Position numbers and translations under genes: made by a program. This document shows positions 1 to 12,100 of a stretch of DNA of 64,000 nucleotides, piece after piece; the stretch's first letter is position 1, and each line of letters begins with the position of its first letter. Location: contig NW_020290039.1 in assembly GCF_003144195.1 (NCBI RefSeq), positions 1 to 64,000 on the forward strand. The letters run 5' to 3'. The stretch is from Ceraceosorus guamensis. Taxonomy: Eukaryota; Basidiomycota; Exobasidiomycetes; Ceraceosorales; Ceraceosoraceae. Under the pieces are notes generated by a model. That model saw only the letters and a program-made list of their open reading frames with translations. It made no database searches and was not told where the DNA came from.

Positions 1-57
<57 letters not shown>
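1..57. repeat. (TG)n microsatellite at left edge
   Basis: About 28 TG dinucleotides run from the first base of the window, so the true repeat probably extends further left. It is a pure dinucleotide tract with no telomere-like TTAGGG units beside it, hence an internal microsatellite and not a chromosome end. A second TG tract of similar purity lies at 52756-52795. Confidence 0.97.
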
Positions 58-58
<1 letters not shown>

Positions 59-376
59 GGTGCATACTCGTCGCGAGTCAGAGTCGTGAGTGGAGCGAGT
101 CGGGTGGAAACGTGCGGCTTCCACCGGTAGCGCGAGGAATGCGTGAAACTGATGAGGTGGAGAGGGGAGAAATGGGCACTTCTTGACTGGCCAAAGAGGT
201 CGCTTGCTGCACGCATCCTAAAGGCAAAATTAAATGCAACGAACGCCGCGCTCATGAATCATCTATCTCATCAAAGTTGACGCTGATCACACATCGTTTT
301 CTCCACCCACATCCAAGCATCGCTCCTCTGCAACACACACATCCTTCACACGAGTCAAGTGGCAACTCAAGACGAC
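58..376. other. Intergenic, upstream of the first gene
   Basis: No convincing coding signal. The last 100 bases before the start codon at 377 are rich in CA and CT (for example the stretch around 301-350), as expected of a fungal promoter and 5' leader. No TATA box or other defined site could be singled out. Confidence 0.5.
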
Positions 377-867
377 ATGCTTGCACGCATCGCTCCTGCT
401 GTCACTCGCGCATCTGCGTCAAGGTTCGCACCTGCGGCTGTACGTCACTACTCGGTGAGTGTGCAACGAGATGTTAGGGCGAACACAGAGTTGCGGAAGG
501 ATGGTGTCGAGGGTATTGTGGGTAAGAGGGAAGGGTTCAGCCATCGCAATACGTCGCTTTCGCGCGTCACATCACGGGATCAGATGTGTGCTGATGCCGC
601 CGATCCCCCTCCGGACGCCCCTCTCTTTTGCAGGCTCCTACGCAATCCGAGCAAGCGGCCAAAGCGCAGCACAACAAGGATGACCCCGAAACTCTGGCAG
701 CCAAGACCGCAAAGGATTCTCAAGCCCACAATCGCCCGGACAAGCTGATTGATCACCCCAACGATGCGCCCACTCAGAGCGAGGAGAGCGCCCACGCTCA
801 CAAAGACTCTAGAAGCCCCGATCAGCTCGCTCAAGAGACCTCCAAGCGCGCTCAGGGCAGCCACTAG
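377..867 (+). CDS. Small putative mitochondrial protein with internal duplication
   Basis: Two exons, join(377..454, 634..867), give 103 residues. The intron starts GTGAGT and ends TTTTGCAG, and the junction is in phase 0. Exon 1 encodes 26 residues rich in Ala, Arg and Ser without acidic residues, ending RHYS, which reads as a mitochondrial presequence with an RxY-type cleavage region. The mature part is very hydrophilic with no membrane segment. It consists of two imperfect copies of about 31 residues, both opening with APTQSE, 44 codons apart (DNA positions 634 and 766). I do not recognise the family; the composition resembles small LEA-like or stress-type proteins, but that is only an impression. 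An upstream in-frame GTG at 359 was not used as start. Mitochondrial targeting is inference from composition. Confidence 0.7.
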
Positions 868-2350
868 ATAGCTTGAGGCCCGTTTCAGGTGAGCTCACTC
901 GGCATGTTTGCGCAAAGCAACGCCTGATCCTGAGGCGCAGCGCGGCTGCGCTGTTCCGCAAGCTGACTTCCGTCTCGCCTCCATGCTGGCCCAGTTAATC
1001 AGTCGACCCAATACACAAAGCCAGCACAGGAAGGAAGTCGTAGGGCAGGATCACTCAATCTCAATACATGTCATTCCAGCCTTGCGGCCTGTTGTGAAGC
1101 GAGCATTCTCTTTCGCGAGACGACATCGAGCAGAGTCCTCAGCCGCGGGGAAAGAGCATCGAGCTTCGCTGTCGGCGCGCTTGGCCGGGGCAGGCGCTCT
1201 CGATTGTGGGATCAGCAAAGTATCGAAAGCAAGCTTTGCATGTGGCAGCGGGAGCTTGGACAGTCGTTTGCGTCCCATTGTGCGCGGGTGATCAAGCGAG
1301 GACGTCGACGAATGCAAGCGGGCTTGCGATGCCTACGACGCCGGCGATCAGCCGAATAGAGCGACGACCAGCACAACGTCTGCCAATTCCAGCCCCACCA
1401 GTCTCTCAAGATAGAGCGACTTGCGTGCTGGCACGGAAAGGTATTCAAGGCGCGACGCGATTGAGCTTCCGTCCGTCCTAGCGTCGAGGAAGTGCTTGGA
1501 GGTTGCACGCATTCTCATGAGACTTTTGTGCGTCGAGCGCGCGGTGTCGCGGAAGGATACGGACATTAGTGCATGATGAGCGCTGATGATATGTTGCAGC
1601 TTCATTGGTGATTGCAAGCGTCCGCAAAGGTCTCGGCATCGAGAGACATAGAAATCATGGAGACGGAAGTCCTATTCCGCATGTAATCTCACTCACGTCT
1701 CGGATTTAATCGAGCGCCGGCTGAGTGGAACAGGATCACAGAATGTTCGTTTGTGCTCCGCTTTCGACTTTTATCTCAGCGAGAAGTATCGAGGACGTAG
1801 GCGCTTGGTTGATGCCAAACAGATCTTCAAAGACCCTCGCGCTCTACATTGCGCTTGGTGCACCCCCTCCGCCCTTACTGACTGACTGATCGCTGAGGAT
1901 GGTTGGACTGGGCGTGGCAGCAGCGCCCGAAGACCGCCGAAAGCCGAGGAAAGCCGAAAGGCGCCGCGCGGTGCGTGCTCACCATGCGGCGCGCAGTGCG
2001 CTCGTTCTTAGCGCGCTCCGCCATCCCTGATACAGGTCTCAGGAATGCTCAAAGATGAGAGTGCACTCTTTCGCTTGCATGAACATTGACAATGGCAAGA
2101 TGAATTGATGTCATGGACACTCCTTACATCCGCTCGCCCACGGCGACAGAAAGAGCGCTCGACCTGGAGAGGTGATAGGCAAGCTGCTAGGAGAGGAATG
2201 GTGAATCCCGAGCCGAAGCACTGAAAAGGGGCGCCCAAGGCTGAAGAGACACGAACGAGGTCCACATCTCCCCATCTCGAGAAAGTGAGGCTTGTGACAG
2301 GCGGCGCTGTCAAGAACCCTTGTGCACGATTCATATACCCACTCGAAAAG
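868..2350. other. Intergenic, about 1.5 kb, no gene seen
   Basis: Open frames here are short (up to about 127 codons), overlap each other on both strands and show no family motif or plausible splicing. No tRNA-like T-arm was seen. The stretch near 1920-1965 carries a short run of GCCGAAAG-like repeats. Confidence 0.5.
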
Positions 2351-3598
2351 ATGTCGCCTATCAAGACGGCGCTGATTACTGGCTCCACAGATCCAAAAGC
2401 TCTAGGTTTTACCGCTGCGCTTGTCTTGGCCAAGTCGCACAACTTCAACGTCATTCTATCGGGCCGCAAGAAGCCGGCAGTGGAGGAAGCCGTCCAGCTA
2501 CTTCGCACAAAGCTCTCTGAGAACGCCGCTGCTGGTCGATGTAGCTGTAGGGTAAGACGGCTAGACATCTGAGCGTCTGTAGGTCTGCCGCTAAGTTCAA
2601 TGCTTCGCCCACCCTTCGCTACCCCTCACCCTCCCTTTTTTGGGGCAAGGTGGAAGGCCTCGTGCTCGATGTCACCTCGGCGGAGTCGATCAAAAATGCC
2701 CTTGCAGTGCTTCACAGCAGCGATGGACCTCTCGGCGGAGACCCACTTGACGTGCTTATCAACAATGCAGGCGTAGGAGCCCCTCCTGGCGTGGCTGGCA
2801 AGGGCACTGCTACCATGTTTTTAGCGACCGAAGACACCAGGGCCGTCGATGTTGCTACTGTGATGAACACAAATGTTGGCGCAGTTGTCGAAGTGACAAG
2901 TGAGAATCTCGAACGATGCGAGGAGTCCAAGGATGCCCCACCGCTGATATCGCGAGCTACATTGTCCTCGAAAAGATGCTTTGATCCCTTTTCTGTCGAG
3001 GTCGGACGCTCCGAGGATAGTAAACGTGGGGTCTGCTCGTGGCTCTATGAGCTTCGCTTCTGGTCTACCAGCACAGCGAACTGGAGCACTCGTGTACAAT
3101 GCATCCAAAGCTGCATTGAGTGAGTGCGAGACCTGTCCCAGCCTACTCTTCTGGCCACCGGGTGAAGGCGCTCACACGATCGGCCATCCACAGACATGGT
3201 CACGATTATGCAAGCCAAGAATCTTCCGGCTGTCATCAAGCGTGAGCTTCAAGTTTGCGTCTGCGACGCCTGCAGCTGACGTGTAAGATTCACATTGCCA
3301 CACATTCATTCACTCAGCCAACCTCAAAGTGAACGCCGCAGCGCCTGGTCACGTTTCCACGCCGTTCAACAGCTTCACAGGAAATAGGACCTTGGAAGCG
3401 GGGGCAGGCGTCTACGTGCATCTCGCAACGCTTCCAGAAGATGGCCCGAGTGAGTAGCACGAGAGACAGTGTGGAAGAGCTCACCTTTCTTATGACTGGA
3501 CACTGTTTCCCATATCATGGCGCTTGTTAGCTGGCCAGCTCATTGGGGACCACGCGCCCTTTTCAAGCGATGGGCATTTCGTGCAACTACCCTGGTGA
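2351..3598 (+). CDS. Short-chain dehydrogenase/reductase (SDR)
   Basis: Six exons: join(2351..2551, 2650..2899, 2976..3119, 3194..3241, 3318..3449, 3531..3598), giving 280 residues, normal for a classical SDR. All introns are GT-AG, 74-98 nt, and phases agree. The Rossmann start has TGS at residues 10-12 followed by LGF, a variant of the usual TGxxxGxG. NNAG is present in exon 2 (VLINNAGVG). The catalytic Ser lies in the IVNVGSARG strand, and the active-site Tyr and Lys are in VYNASKAAL. The C-terminal part has the VNAAAPGHV turn. The family reduces or oxidises a carbonyl or alcohol with NAD(P)(H). The motif set is complete, so it should be active, but the substrate cannot be told. There is no signal peptide and it is probably cytosolic. 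It has no functional link to its neighbours. Confidence 0.9.
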
Positions 3599-3984
3599 CT
3601 TATTTGCCCTAGTCATCCAAGTCCTATGCGACATTATGTGTGCTCAATTGCATCGTTCAGCCATTCGATATCATGCTAGACCGGCCAAGGAGAAATGGTG
3701 AAGAGATGGTAGTCCGATTAGCGAATACATTGCCGGAAGCCATGGTCCTTACTAATACGCATGGCGGGAGTTTGCACGCATGTCACGAGCGGAGAAGGAT
3801 GGCAAACTGAACCATACGATACGAGTTGATTTGAGAAGGTAGGAAACATGGCCATCGCAAGCTGTGTGACGAGCGCGAGGACGTTGTACAGCTGTAGAAC
3901 AAACGAAAGCGGTAGGGCAGAAGACGTACAAAGGTATCCTCGGTATGTAAACGAATCTCTAAATTGACAGTTACAAGCCAAGTC
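3599..3984. other. Intergenic between convergent genes
   Basis: The 3' regions of the SDR (+) and the Ytp1-like gene (-) face each other here. No open frame with support; presumably both terminators lie in this stretch, but no polyadenylation signal could be assigned. Confidence 0.5.
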
Positions 3985-6918
3985 TCAGGCTCCCATCTGC
4001 TCGGGGCTCCTGGTCAGTTCGCGAGACAGGTTCCCGGTGTTTGAGAAGTCTCGACCCAATTCCATGTCCTTTGGGTAATCGGCTTCGTCTTCCAGAACGA
4101 AGACTGGCACTGAGGCAGCGCCAGAAGCCGTCCAAGAGGGTGCACGCCTGGGCACACTCTCGCTCAACCGCAGGCTTGCGCCTTTTGCTGTTGTCCGAGC
4201 TTCTCTGCGCATAGCCGCAGCCTTGATAAGAAGCAGTACAGCTGTCCACGCGAAGAGCAGAGCGATCAGGGCGATGCTGACGTTGGCGACCGCCATGGCG
4301 TCCGCGTATCCTGCCCGCAGCGCCCACTGGCTAACCTGCTCGCTGCTGAGCATGAAAACTAGCCCTCCGCAAGCGAGAGAGAAAGAGCCGAGCGCTTCTG
4401 TGGGCGGACGGGAAGGCAAGACGCTGACAGGCGGCCGTAGCCAGAGAAAGAAGTAGGTCAGGCAACGCATGACCGAGAATCCAGCGAGCAGGTTGCCCCA
4501 AAGCTATTTAGGGGGAGAGATCCGGCCATCAGCCTCTATGAAGACGATTCAAGAGTGGTGGTCAAGAGACTTACAACGTGAATTACCCGCTCGTACTCTA
4601 TATTTTGGGCGTGTGCAGCCATTGCCAGCCCGGTCACACCGATAACGAGGGCAGGAAAGGGATTGAAAGAGCCGCTGTACGATGGAGGCTGGGACTGAGC
4701 AGCAACGATCCTATCTTCTCCGTCAGCCGTGAACTCCTCGCAGCCATCTTGAGGGCCTCGAACTCTCCGGGCTGATGGATGAGCTTGTGCGGCAGAACGA
4801 GCAAGCAGATCCCTGATCCAGCGCGTCTCCAGAATGACGCCCACAAGTCCGCAAAAGCAGAACATGACTGCAATTCCGATGTGCTGAATCTGCTTGATGG
4901 TGAATGGATCCCCTGCTTCTGCTCCAAACCTCTCCATCCACATGTTGGTGGCGCCATAAAAGAAGCAAACAAAGGACTCTACCCATTCAGCGGAGACTGC
5001 GTTACGTTGCCACGACGGGGCGCTGCTATCTCTAGAATTCTTCGCGTCGGGTCGTTGATTCCAAGCCCAGCCGAGCTCAGAGTATGCCCCGAGGTATCGA
5101 CCAAATGTCAGCAGGCCATAGGCAAAGAAGATGCCTCCCTAAGAAGGACAGGTGTAGTGGCCCTCAGCATTCGTGATTGTGATTGTGAGAATTGTCAAGC
5201 TGACGACTCACCTTGATGCCGTGCGCAAGGCAAGTGTTCTTGTAATCGCCGCGACACGAGCCAGTGTACACCGCAATACCAGTGTAGACAGCAGCAAATG
5301 AAATGAGAGTAAGGGAGCGAGCAACAGTGACGTGCGTGTAATCCAGAATTGAACCCCACAAGGACGTCGGTGACCGTGTCGTATTCCCTGCTCCCATGGA
5401 CGTAGCTGAGCTTTGGACTGGCTCCTTGCTGTCCTGCCCACGCAACTTCCAGGACAAAAACGGTAGCGCTGCTCCGATGCTGGTGGCGCGATTGTGCCCA
5501 TCTTCGCTGAAGCTCATCTGGCGAGGAGTGTCGCACAAGGTGCTGGTCGGAGACGCAGTACCGTTGCCGCTACCGCTCCCACGCGAGCTACCGCTGTTCA
5601 TCCGGCAACCCCGACCGAGGTTCTCGTGTAGGTCAGCAAAACGGACGTGGTGTTCGGACTCAGTGCGCAGAGATGCACGAGGCACTTCCTCTTCTGAAAA
5701 CGTCCCCAGTAGCTCTTGCTCGTCGAGAGCGTGATAGGACTCTTGTTGTGCGAGTTTGCCTCCTAGCATAGCCCTACAGGTGACAGAAATTCTGTGCAGC
5801 ACGGAGCCACTCGCGCCCCCAAAAGCCAGAAGAGTGCTACGAAGGGCCCGACACAAATCGCCGGCGAAGACGATGCAGGAGATCCAGAAGATGGCCCATC
5901 CCAGGCCGCCATGCGCGCTGCTCGGGTACAGGTTTGGGGTCATAGCCTTGTAGAGGAAGGAGAGTAACATGGATCCGCTCAAAGTGCCCATGTACAGCAC
6001 GGCAAAGAGGGACGCGAGCCTCGAACTCGCAGCACGCAGTACGAGTAGCGTCGGCAAGAGGAAGATGCAGGCGAGAATGGATGTTGCAACGTGGAGGAGC
6101 AGAAGCGTTTTATGTCTGCTTGGCTCTTGAGTAGTCTGGCCGAGTCTGTTGCGGATGTCTTGCTCGATAGCGCGCCTCTCTATCAGATCGTCCGCATCTA
6201 CGAGAGTGCGCCAACGGCCTTCTGAGACTCCCATCAAGTGCGCCTCGGATGACACGTTGTGGCCCCTCATGCCTTCGTCTGTAAAACGAGCGAGCTCGGA
6301 CGTCCTGCCAAGACCCCAAGAGAAGTCCCACTCCATGTAACTCAAAGGATCGGGACCGTGCGATCGAAATAGGGTCGTCTCGTTCAGAGACAGCTGAGTT
6401 GGCCCGCCGTGTCCATGCGCGTGAGCGTGGCCAGTGATATGAGGCCGCTCAGGAATTTCGATCAATGACGTTCCGGCCATCTCAGCCGATGGCACCAAAT
6501 CGATGGCGCTGGGCAAGTGAGTGTGATGGTGAATATGGCTCATGCTGCTTTGGATGTGATCTTCGTCGTGCGCTCCATCCGAGCCATTGCTCGCATCGCC
6601 TGGACTCGATTGCTGGTGAGTGTGGTGCGAGGATTGGGCATGAGAGGGAGCCATCGTGGAAATGCCCCCAGGATGCGCGTCTTCATGGTCGCCCATCATT
6701 TGGTGATGCACCTCTTCGCCTTCTTGTTCATCCCCATGCCTTTGCATCCACTCGATTGCAGCACCGTCGGACCCATCGCGGCGCACGACGCTGAGCGCTC
6801 CGCTGCCAGACGGAGCAGAAACCGCAGCGAAGACGACCAGGGCTGCCGCAGCCGCCACCCCGGCCCCCGTCCTTCGTCTGCGCGAGCGTGACAAATTGAT
6901 AGTGACTGCCTGAGTCAT
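3985..6918 (-). CDS. Ytp1/DUF2427-family multispanning membrane protein, His-rich
   Basis: Three exons, complement(join(3985..4503, 4575..5138, 5212..6918)), give 929 residues; both junctions are phase 0. After a basic N-terminus comes a hydrophobic segment (about residues 22-43), probably a signal sequence or anchor. It is followed by a long His-rich hydrophilic stretch (about 80-180, with HIHHHTH and HAHAHGHGG), a DUF2427-type pair of membrane segments (about 280-370), a disordered Ser-rich linker, and the C-terminal Ytp1 domain with several membrane segments. Diagnostic features of the last are the GIFFAYGLLTFGRYLG and TNMWMERFG stretches and a QHIGIAVMFCFCG helix. The family is fungal, membrane-bound and functionally uncharacterised. 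The His clusters suggest metal binding on the luminal or outer side, which is inference. An ATG at 6918 is the first in frame; the frame is open a little further upstream but without ATG. Confidence 0.88.
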
Positions 6919-9146
6919 GCTGTTGCTGCGGAGAATTTTTGACAAGTGTCGTTGCGCTCGGACAAGAAATGTGGTGGAAGAGTGGCTAGAGGTATGCACT
7001 CACCCAGGCGAGCGAGAAATAGTCGAGATTGTTGCATTCGCGAGACCTTGACATGAAGAAGACTGGGCAGGCGGGTTGCGCACTGACATCCTCATTTAAC
7101 GTCTCCGAATGCAGGCGGAATACGTGGTCCGGTGGAGGAAATCAGCCAAGATCGGCCGGGGCTTGCATGAATTGTGAATGGTTAGCCGGCTTCGGCCACT
7201 GACGACCGAGACGAAGAACGGCACTCATGACTGCATCGACCGTGTCGCAGAACCGCTGCAGAAGCAGCAGGGTCACCCCGATCACTACCGATTCGGACTA
7301 CAAGCCCATATCCCTGCTTGAAATGTCGATCGGTGGAGGCGCGGCCAAATCGATCGGAGCAGCTTATTGAAGCGGGCTGATGAGCAGAGCATGCGAGCGG
7401 TACAAGCGCAAGACCCCTGCTAACCCAACAGGCCCCGCAGAGCTTGCCCGCGAGATCCTAGTCGCCGTGGGTGGCTTGAGGTTACCTTTATTGTTACCCG
7501 TCCACAAGCCGGACAGTCGTGAGTCGTGACTCACCCAATGCACGGCGAGGGGGGATGAGTTGAAAGATTCATTGCATGCAATTAAGCATGCATGCGCACA
7601 CGGGTCATCGCTGTCTGTCAGCGCTCAGCACACGTTCGGCCGGACAAGGTCCGAATTCACGCGGCTCGTTGCAGCTGAGAGAGATTGATGCGATGATGAC
7701 AACGTGAGCACGAATGAGGGGGAACTGCGCGGACCCCAGCAGCGCAGTCGTGCTGTGCTGAGTGTGCACGACGCACTGACGCTGCTTTACGCGGCGATAC
7801 TCGTGACCGTTGTGTGACAGGTGAAACCCTGCAGCCGCATGTATGGTAGCGCAGCATTGTGATTCACGATTATAAAGCGGCATGCATCAGAGAGTTTTGG
7901 ATGAGGCGCTGTGCGCGCGTGTTATTCAAAGTGAAGACGACGTGCGCAAGCCTGTGCCGCGGCAGCTTTTTCCCTCTCAATCAGCATGCATATCCCGCCT
8001 TACAGCCGACGGTGTGCGGTACATCCGTGCAAGCGCGCCTCGATCGCGATCTTCTTAATATGACCCCACTGCATACAGCCTCGGAACAGTGCTTCCGATC
8101 ACCATGCAGATCCATGGCCACTGACGTACAGGACCGCAATTACTGTGCATCACGCTGCAGTCAACGTTGCCATGCTCGTGGTGCTCGATGGTGGGCGGCT
8201 GAGAGCTACATCCCGTCTGCTTCCGGGCGGACAAAGGACAGCAAGCATCGTTCGAGCTCAGGCTCCCAGCTCAGGATGAACACACTCAGTGACTTAGGCA
8301 CTCACTGACTGTGCGATGCATTCTTTCAAGCAGCCAGCAGTAGCCAGCAAGCTTGGACCTTCTTGGCGCTCGACGGAGCATTTCAATCGGCTGCCAAGGT
8401 GTCTCGCTCATTGATCAACAGCATACTTGGTTCTTGCACATTTTCTTTTCAGCGTCCGCCTCGTCGGATAGCGAAGGAGCAAGCCTTGACTGCGAGATCC
8501 CGAAGCCTCTTCTGCGTCAAGCAGCCGATGCGTGCACCGCGCAGGGTAGTGCAGCAGATCTGCAACATCGACGCGTTTTCGGGTCAAAACACGGAGTTCG
8601 TGTGGCGTGGTGGGCAAAGACGTTTTTTTCTTCCTCTTAAGTCCGTACTCGGCCATGGCATTGTTTAGCCGAGAAAGAGAAGGCCGTTTGGCTATACCGC
8701 CGGGAGGCGTTGCGTTACCGGCGAGAAGAAGTGCGGATCAGTCGTCTCGTCTCCCTTTCACTTACCCTTTGATTGTCGAAGCCGAGTCACACCGGTTTCT
8801 GCAGACTCTGGACACCACGTGGGACTGATCGACTAAGCTTCGGCGATTAATCAGCTTTGAATCAGAACGCATCCACGGAGCATCGGGGCGCTTCTCGTCA
8901 ACGTTGCGCACGCAGCGCGGACACCACCTTCCCTGCCTTGCACCAGTGAAACCTTTGAACTTTCGCTGCTAGCTGAGTCGCTTCGACATAGAGATTCTTT
9001 CGTGCCGTTGTACGTCTCATAGGGCCGTTGACTTGCTATGTGGGGTGCACATGATGATACATTGCAGAAAGACGGCTTGCACTGACCTTCGGTGCCACGA
9101 ATAGGTAGACGCTAGGAATACAAGCTCGAGTGGGGACGCGCTCTGA
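6919..9146. other. Intergenic, about 2.2 kb, no gene seen
   Basis: Contains the promoter of the Ytp1-like gene on its left side and the 3' end of the FHL1-type gene on its right. Open frames (the longest about 149 codons near 7859-8308) have no recognisable motif. Degenerate words such as GTGAGTCGTGACTCA (about 7519) and GTGATTCACGATT (about 7859) belong to the dispersed motif family described in the findings. Confidence 0.5.
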
Positions 9147-12100
9147 TCAATTGGACCCATTTGAGGGCTTGGGCTGCGGTGGTGCCGCGGAAGTAGAAGT
9201 GCTCGGCGCTTGCGCTTGCGCTTGCGAGGCTGTCGGCTTCGGTGCGACCTTTGGCGAAGCGCTGAGATTGGGCTGCGAGGCTGCTGGGACAGGTCTGGCT
9301 GGTACTGGATTTCCTGAGCCCAATAGAGTAGTCTTTGGTGCTGAGGGGGTAACAGGCCTTGCGGGGCTCACAGTAGGCTGAGCAAGTGGTCTAGGCTGCG
9401 TCGGCCTGGGCACTGGAGGCCTCGGAGGTGTCGCGCCCCCGCTGAAGCCTTGGCCAGTCAGGGCACCCGGTGGTCGTGCTCCAGCCGCACCGGCTGAGCC
9501 AGGCTGCTGTACTGGACGAGGACCTGTCGGTGTGGTGCCAGGCGGCGGCCGTGGGCGCGTGGTAATGGTGGGTGGGGGTCTGGACGGCACCGTGCTCATC
9601 AGTGGACGCACAGCTGGTGGTCGCACGCCAGGAGGGCCAGAAGCGGCAGGGCGAGCGGGAGATGAGCCTGTAGGCGACGCGGAAGAGGACGCATTCGCTT
9701 GCGGTCTGCCGGTCGGAGGTCGAGCAGCATTTGGCGGAGATGGTCTAGCAGCACTACCCTTGCGTTGGAGCGCGAGCTTGTTGACCTGAGCGAGCAAATC
9801 AGCCTGAGCGGGTGTCAAGTGTGGTGCGGGTGCGCCGATACCTGCCTCTTGTTGCTTTTTTAGAATAGACATGAGGTTCGCGTACTCCGCATGTGACGGA
9901 AAGGATAGCAAAGCCGACACTGCCTCTGCGATGGTCGGCGGTACGTAGGTACCAGTTGGGCGCGCACCAGGAGGTCGCATGAGAGGTCGAGGGGCAGTTG
10001 TCGGTCTCGGCCCAGTGGCAGGAGGTCTTGGTCCAGTGGCAGGCGGACGAGCGCCAGGCGCTGCAGGTCTTGCAGCGGTGGGCGGGCGTCCAGGCGCGGT
10101 AGGTCCAGGTGCTGGACGAGGAGCTGCCGGGCTGACAGCCGCTTGAGGTCGAGCTGCAGCAGAGCCGGGGCGAACTCCACTGGGAGGCGAGCCTGGAAAG
10201 GGTCTTGAAGGTGTCGTGCTCCCGGGTCTGACGCCAGAGAAAGGTGGCTTGACGCCGTTTGGAGGGGCGGCTCTTCCGCTTGAAGGCGCAGCGACGGGCC
10301 TTGAGGATGGAGGGGTAGCAGCAACTGGCGGTCGGGGCCTTGCTGGCCCAGCAGGACGTGGTTGAAGCGTCGCACCTGGTGTTTGAGCTGCTGGGGAAGC
10401 TAGCGGGACAGGCCGCGCCGGAGGTGGAGAAGCTGAACTAGGAGCACGCTGAGCTTTGGCTCCCATCTGCTCTTGGAGATGGGAGACAAGGTGCGTTTGA
10501 AGCACTTGCAGAGCTTGTTGAGCACCTAGACCTGCAATCCTGTTGATTTCCTGCTCTGACAAGCGACCAAAGACTTGAGGACTCAAGTAAAGCTTGCCTT
10601 CGTGATGCACAATCGGAGGGCCGCCGAACAGCGCGTTGATCGAGCCTGCCATGGCATTGTCAGTGTGCTGCGGAAGCTTGGCCTCGTCAGGCGGCTTGCC
10701 GATCACAATTGCTACCCGAGCTGTTGAGGCCCGACTTGGGCTTCCATGCGCAGCTCTCGACACGCTTTGCTCGCCAGAAGAAGACGCGTCTGCGACGCGC
10801 TGCTGAGTGCTATTCGAGGTGGCAGCATTGCTCGGCGCGACGACACTCGCATTGGCCTTTGCTGAGCCCGGCTCAACAGCTGAGGCTGAAGGAGAATGGC
10901 CAGAAGTCGCAGCAGACGAGGCGGACGTGGCTGTTGCTGACTTGAGCCCAGGTGGATTAGCACCAGGGCCGGCCGGTGCCGATGCGCGCCCTGCAGAGGC
11001 TACTGAAATTGGTCGAGGAGCCGCAGCGGAAGTCGGCCGCGCAGCTGCTTGCGGAGGTCGGGGATACTGCAGAGGGCGCACGACCGACTGCGGGCCAGGG
11101 TGTCCACCTTGTGGCGTCGCAGACGTCATGGTAATGCCGTTCGGTGTCGGTCGCGATGATGGTTGAGCAGAAGTTGGTAGCGTGGGCACCGTTGCAGGCT
11201 TGACAGCGGGCGTGACAGCTTGAGATGGCGCCGGCTTGTTGGCAACCTGTTGTAGCTTCGCGACATCTTCGGGGGCCATGAGCGCAGCCAGAGCATAGAA
11301 AGACCCTTTGCCAGGATCATCAGCCTGTCGCGCAATTTTGATGAATTCTGAAGATGAAGTGATCGCATGTCGGATCGAGCTCTTCCAGTCCTTTCCGTTT
11401 CCTCTTGCATTCCGGCGAAACCAGTCCCACCGACCAGTCATGTAGTCGTACACGTCTTGCAAGGAAGCCTTGCCGGCCTGAAGCAGCGCCTCGGAGGTGA
11501 GTGCTAACTTAATCAGCTGATGATTTGTCAGTTCTGGTTTGCCCTCACTATCGACTTTCGGGTTCTCCGGAATGACTACCGCGAGCGCTGCTTTCCCACT
11601 CGAAGCACCTTTGCTGGTCGGGGCGGAGTTCACAGCTGCAGTAGGTCGGCTGTTCGTGGCAGATGCAATGACCTTGCTGCCTGCAGGCGGCGCTGGACCA
11701 GCGTTTGAGGAAGTATGTGCGGAGCTTGGCTGAGGATCTTCACCCTTGATTGTCTTTGAGCTGGCCACGTTCGCTGTCACAGTCGTATGCGCTCTGCTAG
11801 CTTCTGGCGCAGAGTCTGCTGTTCTGGCTGCTGCTGCTGCTGCTTTGTCAGGAGCTGAATGCTCGACTTTGGGCGTCGCCGCGGTCCCAGCCAGTGCAAT
11901 CTGTGGGCCAGCCTTCGTGGCAGCCTGCGATGTCTCATTCGCCTGCAAAGTGGGCTGAGCTTCGGTGTGCGCTACGCTGGAGCCATGGACCGAAGCGCTG
12001 GGAGTGGTTGATGAGGAGAACGCCCGACCCTGAGCGGCCAGAGCAGCTTTCTTTTCAGCGGCTTTAGCCCGCCGTTCGGCATCGAGGGCCTCTACACCGA

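Noticed and set aside
1-57. Possible telomeric end
   Set aside because: Pure TG dinucleotides without TTAGGG-type units, and ordinary single-copy genes follow at once, so this is a microsatellite.
7859-8308. 149-codon open frame in the gap before the FHL1-type gene
   Set aside because: No motif, Cys/Arg-rich random composition, and it does not start with a convincing context.
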